DNA of 64,000 bases from Labrys monachus. Lineage in GTDB: Bacteria > Pseudomonadota > Alphaproteobacteria > Rhizobiales > Labraceae. The notes under the pieces were generated by a model, which worked only from the letters and a program-made list of their open reading frames with translations, did no database searches and was not told the origin of the DNA. Both the position numbers and the translations under genes were made by a program. Below, piece by piece: positions 1-9,118 of the stretch; position 1 is the first letter of the stretch; each line of letters starts with the position of its first letter. Location of the stretch: assembly GCF_030814655.1 (NCBI RefSeq), contig NZ_JAUSVK010000001.1, forward strand, positions 4,719,001-4,783,000, read 5' to 3'.

Positions 1-87
1 CTGGCTGAAGCTTCCCTTAGGGAGATCGTCGCCCGTCCCTCGCTATCCCGCGACGTGGCCGATATCGCCGGCAGGGCTCTGGCATGA
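1..87 (+). CDS. C-terminal fragment of a gene, probably aminopeptidase N
   Basis: An open frame enters from the left edge and ends with TGA at 85-87, leaving 28 codons. The end of the peptide (pattern LSRDV..I..RALA) lines up by eye with the C-terminal helix of PepN-type M1 aminopeptidases, which end in a similar LS.DL.E.I..ALA pattern. That is the only evidence; the fragment has no catalytic residues. It could be the tail of another alpha-helical protein. Confidence 0.4.
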   Translation: MAEASLREIVARPSLSRDVADIAGRALA

Positions 88-515
88 TGACTGAAGGCGC
101 AAATCATCCCGGCCGTTTCAGTTTGAAGGGCCAGCGCCCGTCGCAATTTTATACGATGGAGTCCGATAAATATATTGCAATGACCAAATGCTCTCGGGTG
201 CAATACTCTCGATGCCGTCGTGATAGTCGGCGTCAGTAGCGGCGGCTGCCGGTACTCGAAGAGGACAGCCGGCAACGTCAATATGTTGAGGCGAAAGCAC
301 TTCGCACTGCAACATCTAGTCGTTGAACATTGTTTGGCCGCCGAATAGACGGGAATCGCACGTTTTTTGCCCGCGGCTAGACACAAATAATTAAAAAAGA
401 GTTCACGGCCGGTCTGGACAAATCAGCGCAACGTTGATTCTTATAGAGACACCAACGCGGGAGCTGTGGATGGCCACGCCCCGCTCTATCTCCAAGTAGC
501 TGGAAGGGCTGAGGA
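88..515. other. intergenic region, no gene seen
   Basis: This stretch of about 430 bases lies between the end of the left-edge gene and the PAS kinase. It is less GC-rich than its neighbours, especially at 150-420. No ORF with a good ribosome binding site was found on either strand. It should hold the promoter of the downstream kinase. Confidence 0.5.
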
Positions 516-2807
516 ATGGCGCGTGCAAACGCGACAGGAGCATTTTCGCGTGCGCCCGACATACGCGGCCATGCAAGAATGCTGATCTGCCCGACATATC
601 GCCGTCTGCTCAGCATGGAACCGCTGCTGCGCAAGACGGTGCCGATTCTCATCGTCGCCTTTCTGGTCACGATGGCGCTCGCCGCCTTCATCCAGGCGCG
701 CGACATGCGCAGCCGCATGATCGACGACGCTGGCGGCAATCTCGATTTGGTGGTCTCCGTCGCGGCCGCCAAGCTGAGCGCCATCGTCGCCCGGACCGGC
801 AAGGCCCCTGTCATGGCCGCGATCTCCGCGCCGGAATCGATCACGCTCGCCATCGTCACGCCGCAGGGCCGGCCGCTCGACCAGACCGGCCATGCCGGCG
901 ACCTCATCCGCGCCGTCGGCAGTCTCGCCAACGGCCAGACCCTCGTCACGCTCGACGGCGATCCGCTGCTCGCCTCGATCGGTAGCAGCGAAGGCTTCCG
1001 CATCATCGCCGCCGAGCCGCTCGGGGACATCCTCGCCCGCTGGTACACGCTCGTCGCCCTGCTCACCCTGTTCACCGTCACCACCGGCGGCGTCCTCCTC
1101 ATCCTGGGCTTCGCCTATTACTGGCAGGCGTCGCGGGCGAGGCGGGCGGACGATATCTACAACGCCGTGCGGGAGAGGCTCGAAACGGCGCTCAGCCGCG
1201 GCCGTTCGGGCCTGTGGGACTGGGACCTCGACGCCGGCCGGGTGTTCTGGTCGGATTCGATGTTCCAGCTGCTCGGCTACGAACCGCAGGACGATCTGCT
1301 CGTCCATGACGATATCGACCGCCTCATCCATGTCGACGACGGCGGGCTGCAATCGCTTTCGGCCGAGCTGCGCGCCAAGAATCCCCCCGTGCTGATCGAC
1401 CGGCGCTTCCGCATGCGCTGCGCCAATGGCGAGTGGATCTGCGTCCGGGCGCGGGGCGAACTGGTTTTCGGCCCGCGCGGCGGCAAAAGGCTCATCGGCA
1501 TCGTCGTCGACGAGACGGAGGAGCGCCGCTTCGCCGAGAAGACCCAACGCGCCGACCTGCGCCTGCGCGATGCGATCGAGGCGATCTCGGAGGCCTTCGT
1601 GCTGTGGGACGCCAACAACCGGCTCGTCATCTGCAATTCCAAGTTCCAGGCACTGCACGGCCTGTCCGACGACCTGACGAGGCCGGGCACGCATTACAGC
1701 GCCATCGTCGGCACCGGGGCCCAGCCGGTGGTGCGCACCAACATGCCGGCCGACGGACAGATCGAGCGTGGCGCGCGCACCTTCGAGGCGCAGCTTCAGG
1801 ACGGACGCTGGCTCACCATCAACGAGCGGCGCACCAAGGACGGCGGCTATGTCTCCGTCGGCACCGACATCTCCTCGCTGAAGGAGCAGCAGGCCAAGCT
1901 GCTCGACGGCGAGCGCAGCCTCATCGGCATGATCGCCGACCTCAAGCGCTCGCGCCAGGTGCTCGAACGCCAGGCCCAGGAACTGGCCGAGCTGGCCGAG
2001 AAATATGCCGAGGAGAAGATCAAGGCCGAATCCGCCAATCGCGCCAAGTCGGAATTCCTCGCCAATATGAGCCATGAGCTGCGCACGCCGCTCAATGCGA
2101 TCATCGGCTTCTCCGAGCTGATGGAGAGCGGCACCTTCGGCTCGCTGGGCCAGCCGCGCTATGTCGGCTATTGCCGCGACATCAACGACAGCGGCCGCTA
2201 TCTCCTCAATTTCGTCGACGACATCCTCGAAATGTCGAAGATCGAAGCGGGCGAGGTCGAGCTCCAGCGCGAGAACTTCGCCGTCGACCGCCTGCTGGCC
2301 GAATTGCTGCGCTCCGCACGCCCTGACATCGAGGCCAAAAGGCTCGTCGTCCACCCCGCCTGGCAGAACGGGGTCGACCTCGTCGCCGACAGGCGGGCCT
2401 TGCGGCTGATCCTGCGCAATCTCCTGTCCAACGCGGTCAAGTTCACGCCGGAGGGCGGCAAGATCGGCCTGCGCATCCGCCAGCGCAGCGGCAAGGTGGC
2501 GATCTATGTCGAGGATACCGGCATCGGCATTCCCGCCGGGGCGATCGGCAAGCTCGGCCGCCCCTTCGAACAGGTCCAGACCCAGTTCACCAAGACCCAT
2601 AAGGGATCGGGTCTCGGCCTTTCGATCGCCAAGTCGCTGGTCGAGCTCCATGGCGGCTCGATCCATATCCGCTCGGCGGTGAATGTCGGCACGGTGGTGA
2701 TGGTCGTCCTGCCGGCGCTCGGCGGGCAGCGGCAGGCGCCGAACATTCGGGAGCCGATGATGCGCGCGGGGCTGAGGCGCATACCGGCGACGGCCACGCT
2801 GCACTGA
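516..2807 (+). CDS. membrane PAS-domain sensor histidine kinase
   Basis: A 763-residue hybrid-free histidine kinase. It has a transmembrane helix near residues 36-58, a short extracytoplasmic segment, a second helix near 173-198, two PAS-like regions (about 220-340 and 350-460), a coiled coil, and a HisKA/HATPase core. The phosphoacceptor His is residue 520 in the motif SHELRTPLNAIIGFSE. The N box (LLSNAVKFTP), G1 (DTGIGI) and G2 (GSGLGLS) boxes are present. The start at 516 has AAGGG seven bases upstream; the next Met (615) has no such site, though it sits directly before the first membrane helix. No regulator gene is adjacent, so it acts as an orphan kinase. In other rhizobiales a similar kinase lies beside glnE. 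The ligand is unknown. Confidence 0.88.
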   Translation: MARANATGAFSRAPDIRGHARMLICPTYRRLLSMEPLLRKTVPILIVAFLVTMALAAFIQARDMRSRMIDDAGGNLDLVVSVAAAKLSAIVARTGKAPVMAAISAPESITLAIVTPQGRPLDQTGHAGDLIRAVGSLANGQTLVTLDGDPLLASIGSSEGFRIIAAEPLGDILARWYTLVALLTLFTVTTGGVLLILGFAYYWQASRARRADDIYNAVRERLETALSRGRSGLWDWDLDAGRVFWSDSMFQLLGYEPQDDLLVHDDIDRLIHVDDGGLQSLSAELRAKNPPVLIDRRFRMRCANGEWICVRARGELVFGPRGGKRLIGIVVDETEERRFAEKTQRADLRLRDAIEAISEAFVLWDANNRLVICNSKFQALHGLSDDLTRPGTHYSAIVGTGAQPVVRTNMPADGQIERGARTFEAQLQDGRWLTINERRTKDGGYVSVGTDISSLKEQQAKLLDGERSLIGMIADLKRSRQVLERQAQELAELAEKYAEEKIKAESANRAKSEFLANMSHELRTPLNAIIGFSELMESGTFGSLGQPRYVGYCRDINDSGRYLLNFVDDILEMSKIEAGEVELQRENFAVDRLLAELLRSARPDIEAKRLVVHPAWQNGVDLVADRRALRLILRNLLSNAVKFTPEGGKIGLRIRQRSGKVAIYVEDTGIGIPAGAIGKLGRPFEQVQTQFTKTHKGSGLGLSIAKSLVELHGGSIHIRSAVNVGTVVMVVLPALGGQRQAPNIREPMMRAGLRRIPATATLH

Positions 2808-2844
2808 GCGACGGCACGGAGGACACCGCGGGAACCGCCGCAGG

Positions 2845-3150
2845 CTACTCTTCCGGCTCGGTGGTGAACAGCAGCGGATAGCCCAGGCTTCGGGCCGCGT
2901 CCGTCGCGCGGGTCGCCTTGGTTTCGGCGATGTCCTTGGCGAAGACGGCGACGACGCACACGCCTTTCTGGTGAGCCGTCAGCATGACCCGATAGGCCTG
3001 CGATTCGTTCATCCTGAACTCGCCCTTCAGGATCTGGACCACGAATTCCCGCGGCGTGTAGTCGTCATTCACCAGGATGACCTTGTGAAGATGCGGACGC
3101 TGGATCTTGGCGAGGATCTTGGTGCGGGGATTGAGAGCAGTGTCACTCAT
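2845..3150 (-). CDS. clpS: ATP-dependent Clp protease adaptor ClpS (ClpS2-like)
   Basis: A 101-residue adaptor that hands N-degron substrates to ClpA for degradation by ClpAP. The ClpS core is clear: HKVILVNDDYTP near residues 22-33, the MLTAHQKG helix, and the closing FTTEPEE. Many ClpS proteins have NDD.T.MEFV; this one has NDDYTPREFV. No clpA gene is adjacent, and the C-terminal FTTEPEE recalls the second paralogue (ClpS2) of rhizobia; that subtype is inferred. The upstream in-frame extension to 3240 is rejected because the family starts near the chosen Met. It lies between the PAS kinase (convergent) and glnE (upstream, same strand). Confidence 0.88.
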   Translation of the reverse strand: MSDTALNPRTKILAKIQRPHLHKVILVNDDYTPREFVVQILKGEFRMNESQAYRVMLTAHQKGVCVVAVFAKDIAETKATRATDAARSLGYPLLFTTEPEE

Positions 3151-3268
3151 GGGCGGCAGACTCCCGATGACGGCTCGACATGGATGCATGGACGCAGTTT
3201 TCCCACGGCTGGCCGCCGACGTCCAGCGCCGTCGCTTCACCAGATGGTGATCGGCGATGGGGCAGCGC

Positions 3269-6166
3269 CTATCCGCCGCCGACGAGCCTTCGGAACAGGT
3301 CCCGCACCCGTGCCTGGTTCACCGCCACGACATTGCCGAGCTCGTCGAAATCGGCGCAGCCGGCGATGCGGCACAGCAGCACCTTGCCGGCATCGGAGGT
3401 CGCCTCGGGGTCGAGGTCGCCGCCGACGCAGAAGCGGATCACCTGCGACAAGGCGGTATAGAGCCGCCAGGCTTCCGAAAGGCGCGCATGGTCGCTCCTG
3501 GCCAGCACCCCGGCCGCCAACGCCCTGTCAAGCGCCCTGCCGGTGTTCGGATCCAGCGCCGAAGGATGATCCGTTGCATGCAGGAGCTGCAGCGCCTGGG
3601 CGATGAACTCGATGTCGATCAGCCCGCCCGGCGCGTTCTTCAGGTCCCACCGGCCGCGCCCGCCCTTCTCCTTTTCGAGCAGAGCGCGCATCTCGGCGAC
3701 GTCGGCCCGCACCTTGCCGGGATCCCGGCGGATCGACAGCACCTCGCGGATGACCGCCTCGACCTCCGAGCCGAGACTCGCATCGCCGGCGACCGGCCGC
3801 GCGCGGGTCATCGCCATATGCTCCCATGTCCAGGCCTCCTGGCGCTGGTAATGCCGGAAGCCGTCGACATGGATGGCGACCGGTCCCATCCGTCCGGAGG
3901 GGCGCAGGCGCATGTCGACGGAAAAGAGCGTGCCCTGCGCGGTGGGCGCCGACAGCGCCGCGATGAGCCGCTGCGTCAGCCGCGCGAACCAGGCGGCCGG
4001 CGCGATGGGACGCGCTCCGGCGGTCTCGACGGCATCCGGCGCGTGATCATAGAGAACGATGAGATCGAGATCCGAGGAGGCGGTCATCTCGCGCCCCCCC
4101 AGCTTGCCCATGCCGAGGACGCAGATGCGGGCCCCCGCCGGCTCGCCATGCGCCGCCCGCAGTTCGGCGGCGACGAGGTCGAGCAGGCTGCCGACCGTGG
4201 CGTCGGCGAGCGCGGAAATCTGGGCGCCGCAGTCCAGCGGATCGAGTTCGCCGGACAGGAGGCGCGCGCCCAGGACGAACAGGCGCTCGCGTGCGAAGAT
4301 GCGGGCGAGGTCGAGCTTGTCCTCGTAGCTCTCGCCGATGGCGAGCGTCGCCGCCAGGCGCCGGCCGATCCACCCGCTCTCGATGGTGCCTTCCACGCCG
4401 TGGTCGAGCAGGCCGTCGAGCGCATGCGGCCGGGTGACCAGCAGGTCGGCGAGCCTCGGCGCGACGCCGAGGATGCGGACGATGACGTCGAGCAGCCGGG
4501 TGTTGTTGCGCAGGATGGAAAAGAGCTGGAACCCCGAGGGCATGCGCGACAGGAGGCCGTCGAACACGATGAGCGCGCCGTCCGGGCGGCCTTCGCGCGC
4601 CAGAGCCTCCAGCAGGGCCGGCGTCAGCTCGGTCAGATCCTCGCGCGCCCGGGCCGAACGCATCGCCGGGTAGCGCCCGAAATGCCAGCCGCGTATCATC
4701 GCCGCGACCTGGGGCGGCGAGGCGAAGCCGAGGCGCTTCAAGGTCTCGAGCGTCTCCGGATCGTCGTCCTTGCCGGTGAAGACCAGGCTGCCGGCGGCGC
4801 TGTCGAGCGGCGGCGAGGCCTCGAACAGCCTCGCATAGTGCTTCTGCACCGTCTCCAGCCTCGCCAGCAGATCCTCCGACAGGCCGGCCACATCGGCATA
4901 GCCTGCGAAATGCGCGAAGCCCGTCAAGGCGGGCTCGTCCTTCGGAAGGCTGTGGGTCTGCTCGTCGGCGATCATCTGCAGGCGATGTTCGAGGCCGCGC
5001 AGGAAGACATAGGCCTCGGTCAGTTCCGCCCGCGCCCGCTCGGTGATCCATCCGGCCTCCTGCAGCCGCGACAGCATGGCGACGGTGCCGCGCCCGCGCA
5101 GGTCGGGATTGCGCCCCCCGGCGATCAATTGCTGCGTCTGCACGAAGAACTCGATCTCGCGGATGCCGCCGCGCCCGAGCTTGAGGTCGTGGCCCGCGAC
5201 GGCGATGACTTCGTGGCCCCTATGGGCATGGATCTGGCGCTTCATCGCGTGGACGTCGGCGATCGCCGCGTAGTCGAGGTGGCGGCGCCAGATGAAGGGT
5301 GTCAGCCCGGCGAGGAAACGTTCGCCGAGGCCGACATCGCCGGCGCAGGGACGCGCCTTGATCATCGCCGCCCTCTCCCAGTTCTGGCCGACGCTCTCGT
5401 AATAGGAGAAGGCCGCCGGCAGCGAGATCGCGACGGCGGTCGCCCCCGGATCGGGGCGCAGCCGCAGGTCGACGCGGAAGACGTAGCCGTCCGCGGTGCG
5501 CTCGGACAGGAGGCGGACCAGCGCCCGCGTCAGCCGCACGAAGAAGGTGGCGGGCTCGATGCCCTCCTTGAGCGTCGCAGCCTCCGCGTCGTACAGCACG
5601 ATGAGATCGATGTCGGAGGAATAGTTCAGCTCGCGGGCGCCCATCTTGCCCATGGCGAGGAGGACCAGGCCGCAGCTCCGCTCGGGCTGGGCGTTATCGG
5701 CCGGCACGAAGCGCCCGGCCTCGGCGGCCTCGCGCAGCAGGAAGCCGAGGGCGAGCCGCACGCTTTCCTCGGCGACGTCGGTCAGCGCACCGGTGACTGC
5801 GGTCAGGTCCCAGGCTCCCGACAGGTCGGCGATGCCGATCAGCAACGCCGCCTCCTGCTTGAGCAGGCGCAGGGCCTGCATTGCATCGGCGGCGGTGGCC
5901 GCCTCGCGGCATCGGTGGCCGGCGCTCGCCAAAGCCTTCGCCAGCACCGTCTCCGGTTCGCCGGCGAGGATGCGCTCGAGGCGGGCGGGATCGGCGAGGC
6001 ACAGCCCCCACAGGAAAGGCGAACCGGTCGCGATGCCCGCGAGCACGGCATGGCGTTCGCCGCCGCGAATCGCACCGGCGAGGACCGGCTGGGCAGCGGC
6101 GTCAAGACGGTCCAGGATGTCCGCGAATCGGGCCTCGGCGCGGCGTTCGTCTTCGATCGGAACCAT
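3269..6166 (-). CDS. glnE: bifunctional glutamine synthetase adenylyltransferase/deadenylase
   Basis: About 965 residues, the usual GlnE length. It attaches and removes AMP on glutamine synthetase according to PII status, tuning nitrogen assimilation. Two nucleotidyltransferase domains are visible: the N-terminal deadenylylase with the motif SSDIDLIVLYD and the C-terminal adenylylase with SSDLDLIVLYD, both with intact metal-binding Asp pairs, joined by helical regions. The start chosen is the Met at 6166, which has AAGGCGAG just upstream; an ATG at 6199 is in frame but lacks a ribosome binding site. It is divergent from the amidase-like gene with only about 68 bases between starts, so promoters must overlap coding sequence or lie upstream of the HtrA-kinase genes. 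Confidence 0.95.
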   Translation of the reverse strand: MVPIEDERRAEARFADILDRLDAAAQPVLAGAIRGGERHAVLAGIATGSPFLWGLCLADPARLERILAGEPETVLAKALASAGHRCREAATAADAMQALRLLKQEAALLIGIADLSGAWDLTAVTGALTDVAEESVRLALGFLLREAAEAGRFVPADNAQPERSCGLVLLAMGKMGARELNYSSDIDLIVLYDAEAATLKEGIEPATFFVRLTRALVRLLSERTADGYVFRVDLRLRPDPGATAVAISLPAAFSYYESVGQNWERAAMIKARPCAGDVGLGERFLAGLTPFIWRRHLDYAAIADVHAMKRQIHAHRGHEVIAVAGHDLKLGRGGIREIEFFVQTQQLIAGGRNPDLRGRGTVAMLSRLQEAGWITERARAELTEAYVFLRGLEHRLQMIADEQTHSLPKDEPALTGFAHFAGYADVAGLSEDLLARLETVQKHYARLFEASPPLDSAAGSLVFTGKDDDPETLETLKRLGFASPPQVAAMIRGWHFGRYPAMRSARAREDLTELTPALLEALAREGRPDGALIVFDGLLSRMPSGFQLFSILRNNTRLLDVIVRILGVAPRLADLLVTRPHALDGLLDHGVEGTIESGWIGRRLAATLAIGESYEDKLDLARIFARERLFVLGARLLSGELDPLDCGAQISALADATVGSLLDLVAAELRAAHGEPAGARICVLGMGKLGGREMTASSDLDLIVLYDHAPDAVETAGARPIAPAAWFARLTQRLIAALSAPTAQGTLFSVDMRLRPSGRMGPVAIHVDGFRHYQRQEAWTWEHMAMTRARPVAGDASLGSEVEAVIREVLSIRRDPGKVRADVAEMRALLEKEKGGRGRWDLKNAPGGLIDIEFIAQALQLLHATDHPSALDPNTGRALDRALAAGVLARSDHARLSEAWRLYTALSQVIRFCVGGDLDPEATSDAGKVLLCRIAGCADFDELGNVVAVNQARVRDLFRRLVGGG

Positions 6167-6234
6167 GTCTCGCCTTGGATCTGTTATTGTCTGCCGCATA
6201 GCATCAGACCGGCAAACTTATCGAAAGCACGCAT

Positions 6235-6852
6235 ATGCGCAAATGGATGCTGATCGGCGGCATTCTCGTGATTCTCGGGACGGGGGCGACCTTCGTCCTC
6301 CGGCACGGGTTCGAATGGCCCGGGAGCCCGTGGTCCAGGGGCACGGTGGTCGAAACGCTGGACGGCGTGCCGGTCTATGACAATGGGCCGATCGCCTCGC
6401 TCTCGCACGGGCACAGCTATGCGCCCGACGGCACTTATTTCGGCCTGAAGTGGCAACCGACCGAGTTCGTCGCGCGCTATCTCTACAGGGCACGCGGGCA
6501 TGTCATGCCTGTCGGCTCGGGCAGCCCGCTCAGCTTCTTCGACGACCAGACGCCCCAGGGCGCCGTCAACGAGCAGCGCGGCCTGGTCCAGTTCCGCCAG
6601 GGCGGCACCGAGCGCCCGCGCAAGGGCGATATCATCGTGCTCGGGAACGAGGGCGACGACGGGCAGGTCGGCATCGTCTCGGATGTCGGCGGCGACTTCG
6701 TCGAGATCGTGTGGCAGGATGCCACGCCGCCCCGGCTGCGCCTGCCCATGAGCACCGACGGCGGCTATCGGGTGACCTCGCCCCTGCCGGTGCTCGGCTG
6801 GCTTCGCGTGCCTTCGATGCGGGCCGAGGCGCGGCTGCGGCGGATCCTGTAG
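6235..6852 (+). CDS. membrane-anchored CHAP/Gsp-amidase-like protein, catalytic residues missing
   Basis: A 205-residue protein with an N-terminal membrane helix (residues 4-23) and a CHAP-like domain. The segment YFGLKWQPTEFVARYLY aligns with the glutathionylspermidine amidase motif (G.KWQCVEF.RR.L), but the nucleophile Cys is replaced by Pro. The second motif reads GDIIVLGNEGDDGQVGIV, where amidases have GHVA(I/V), so the catalytic His is Gln. Both substitutions are clear in the DNA. The domain is therefore probably a non-enzymatic binding module facing the periplasm. A GAAAG seven bases before the ATG supports the start. It stands alone between glnE (divergent) and a histidine kinase (convergent). 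The fold assignment is by motif only. Confidence 0.6.
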   Translation: MRKWMLIGGILVILGTGATFVLRHGFEWPGSPWSRGTVVETLDGVPVYDNGPIASLSHGHSYAPDGTYFGLKWQPTEFVARYLYRARGHVMPVGSGSPLSFFDDQTPQGAVNEQRGLVQFRQGGTERPRKGDIIVLGNEGDDGQVGIVSDVGGDFVEIVWQDATPPRLRLPMSTDGGYRVTSPLPVLGWLRVPSMRAEARLRRIL

Positions 6853-6872
6853 GATCGCCCGGGGCCGCCGGC

Positions 6873-8261
6873 TCACTGCCGGTCGGGCAGCTCCAGCACG
6901 ACCCTCAGCCCCGGCTGGTTGTCCTCCAGGCGGATGGTGCCGCCATGCAGCTTGACGGCGGCGGCGACGAGCGAAAGCCCCAGCCCCGAACCCGGGCGGG
7001 ACCGGCTCGATTCGAGCCGGACGAACCGCTCCAGCACGCGCTGGCGCTCGGAAGGGGCGATGCCCTCGCCGCGGTCGGCGACGCTCAACACGACGCGCCC
7101 CTCCCCTTTCGCCGCGGTGATCGTGACCTCGGCGCCGCCCTCTCCGCCCGGAGGCGCACCATGCTTGAGGGCGTTGTCGACGAGATTGGCGAGGGCCTGG
7201 CTGATCAACTCGCGGTTGCCGCGCAGGGACAGCGGCCGAACGGCGTCGACGCGGATCCGCGCACCGTTTTCCTCGGCGACCGGCTCGTAGAGCTCGGCGA
7301 GCGAATGGGCCGCTTCCGCGACGTCGAAATCGCTCATCGAGGTCTCGATGCGCCCCGCCTCGGCGCGGGCGATCATCAGGAGCGCATTGAAGGTACCGAT
7401 CAGCTTGTCCGACTCCTCGATCGTACGCTCCAGGGCCACACGATAGGTGTTTTCGTCGCGCGCGGTGCGAAGCGCCTCCTCGGCATGGTTGCGCAGCCGG
7501 GTGAGCGGGGTCTTGAGGTCGTGGGCGATATTGTCCGAGACTTCCTTCAGCCCCGCCATCAGTTCCTGGATGCGGTCGAGCATGGCGTTGGTCGTGACGG
7601 CAAGCCTGTCGATTTCGTCGTCGGTGCCGGCGAGCTTCAGCCGGCGCGTCAGGTCGCCCCCCATGATCGACCGGCTCGTGGCGTTGATGTCGTCGAGCCG
7701 GTGCAGCACGCGGCGCGCCACGAACCAGCCGCCGGCGACGCCCAGCAGCACGATCAGTCCGGCCGACCACAGCGCCGCGTTGAGCATGATCGAACGGACG
7801 CGGCTCTGCTCTTCGAGATCGACGCCGACCAGCAGCTTGTAGCCGCCCTGCAGCAGGAAGACCCTCACCAGCGCCATGCGCGCGCCGCTCGACGTCCCGT
7901 CGTCCCGGCTGTAGGGAATGCTGCTCCAGCCGGGCTTGTCGAGCACGCCGTCCGGCAATTCGCTGACATTGCCGGCGAGGGCCTCGTTGTCCGGCGTGGC
8001 GACGATGTAGAGGAGGGAGCCGGGCCTGCGCGCGCGCATCTCGATGGTGGCGGCCAGGCGCATCACCCCGCCCTGCTGGTATTCGTCGGCGAGGCTGGAG
8101 ATCTCCCCGTTGATCGAGGAGTTGATCTGCAGCCCGAGCAGGCGCTGCGCGTTCCAGAAGAAATAGCCGAGCAGCGAGGCGGCGAACAGCGTGAACACCA
8201 GGAGATAGGCGGCCATCAGCTTGAAGGCCGTGGTGCGGACGAGCTTACCGAGCGCCTGCAC
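6873..8261 (-). CDS. OmpR-system sensor histidine kinase
   Basis: A 462-residue membrane kinase: helix 1 near residues 16-35, a periplasmic sensor domain, helix 2 near 163-182, HAMP about 185-235, HisKA with His247 in AHDLKTPLTRLR, and a HATPase domain with NLVDNALKHG, DRGEGI and GSGLGLSL. The frame begins with GTG at 8261, inside the end of the response regulator gene, giving a 17-base overlap; an ATG at 8216 just before the first helix is the alternative. It phosphorylates the regulator encoded upstream. Gene order HtrA protease, regulator, kinase, glnE is conserved in several rhizobia, which suggests an envelope-stress role, but this is inferred from position. Confidence 0.88.
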   Translation of the reverse strand: MQALGKLVRTTAFKLMAAYLLVFTLFAASLLGYFFWNAQRLLGLQINSSINGEISSLADEYQQGGVMRLAATIEMRARRPGSLLYIVATPDNEALAGNVSELPDGVLDKPGWSSIPYSRDDGTSSGARMALVRVFLLQGGYKLLVGVDLEEQSRVRSIMLNAALWSAGLIVLLGVAGGWFVARRVLHRLDDINATSRSIMGGDLTRRLKLAGTDDEIDRLAVTTNAMLDRIQELMAGLKEVSDNIAHDLKTPLTRLRNHAEEALRTARDENTYRVALERTIEESDKLIGTFNALLMIARAEAGRIETSMSDFDVAEAAHSLAELYEPVAEENGARIRVDAVRPLSLRGNRELISQALANLVDNALKHGAPPGGEGGAEVTITAAKGEGRVVLSVADRGEGIAPSERQRVLERFVRLESSRSRPGSGLGLSLVAAAVKLHGGTIRLEDNQPGLRVVLELPDRQ

Positions 8262-8925
8262 GAATCATGTATCCCGCGCCCCGGACCGTATGCAGCAGCG
8301 GCTTGTCGAAGCCCTTGTCGAGCTTGGCGCGCAGCCGCGAGACATGGACGTCGATGACATTGGTGCCGGGATCGAAATGATAGTCCCAGACATGCTCGAG
8401 CAGCATGGTGCGCGTCACGACCTGGCCGGCATTCTTCATCAGATATTCGAGGAGGCGGAATTCGCGCGGCTGGAGGTCGATCTCCTCCCCGGCCCGCCTG
8501 ACGACATGCGACAGGCGGTCGAGCTCGAGGTCGCCGACCCTGTAGACCGTTTCCTCGCCCTTGCCGGGATGGCGGCGCGACAGCACTTCCACCCGGGCCA
8601 GCAATTCGGAAAAGGCATAGGGCTTGGGCAGGTAGTCGTCCCCGCCCGCCCGCAGCCCCTTCACCCGGTCGTCGACCTCGCCGAGCGCGGACAGGATGAG
8701 CGAGGGCGTCTGCGTCCCCTCCTGGCGCAGCCGGCTGATCATCGACAGGCCGTCGAGCTTGGGCAGCATGCGGTCGACGATGAGGACGTCATAGGGGCCG
8801 TCCTTGGCCATGGCGTAGCCGGTCAGGCCGTCCGCCGCATGGTCGGCGACATGGCCGGCCTCGGCAAAAGCCTTGACGAGATAGGACGCCGCGTCGCGGT
8901 CATCCTCGACGATGAGAATACGCAT
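8245..8925 (-). CDS. OmpR/PhoB-family response regulator
   Basis: A 226-residue regulator with a receiver domain (acidic pair in VEDD, phospho-acceptor Asp51 in VDRMLPKLDG, Lys in LPKPYAF) and a C-terminal winged-helix DNA-binding domain (REFRLLEYLMKNAGQVVTRTML). The start at 8925 is set by the canonical MRILIVEDD beginning; an in-frame extension to 8982 is not needed. It is co-transcribed with, and overlaps, the kinase downstream. A strong hairpin at 9040-9065 separates it from the HtrA protease, so it probably has its own promoter in the 8926-9118 gap. Confidence 0.93.
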   Translation of the reverse strand: MRILIVEDDRDAASYLVKAFAEAGHVADHAADGLTGYAMAKDGPYDVLIVDRMLPKLDGLSMISRLRQEGTQTPSLILSALGEVDDRVKGLRAGGDDYLPKPYAFSELLARVEVLSRRHPGKGEETVYRVGDLELDRLSHVVRRAGEEIDLQPREFRLLEYLMKNAGQVVTRTMLLEHVWDYHFDPGTNVIDVHVSRLRAKLDKGFDKPLLHTVRGAGYMIRAGAR

Positions 8926-9039
8926 CCTGGACGACTCGGTCGCATTCGAACTCGGGGGTGTATCCGACGAGACTTGCCACATTTTCGGGACACCTCAAAG
9001 AATTGCATTCCCATCCCCGGCGTCGGGACGGACGAAAGA

Positions 9040-9065
9040 GGCGAGGGATCCTGCGATCCCTCGCC
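9040..9065 (-). terminator. rho-independent terminator after the HtrA gene
   Basis: A perfect 11-base stem (GGCGAGGGATC with GATCCCTCGCC) around a CTGC loop, read on the minus strand and followed by TCTTTCGT. It lies 54 bases after the HtrA stop codon. The tail is only moderately T-rich, so termination may be partial. Confidence 0.6.
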
Positions 9066-9118
9066 GAGTACCGGACGCCCCTCGATGCGGGGGAAAAAGA
9101 GGCGCCCGAAGGGAGGGC

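Noticed and set aside
486-2804. 772-codon open frame on the minus strand opposite the PAS kinase
   Set aside because: It is a shadow of the kinase gene: the kinase has all expected motifs, while this frame gives an Arg/Asp/Ala-rich translation typical of the complement of GC-rich coding sequence.
3257-6253. 998-codon open frame on the plus strand opposite glnE
   Set aside because: Same reason: low-complexity translation without motifs, and glnE is unmistakable on the other strand.
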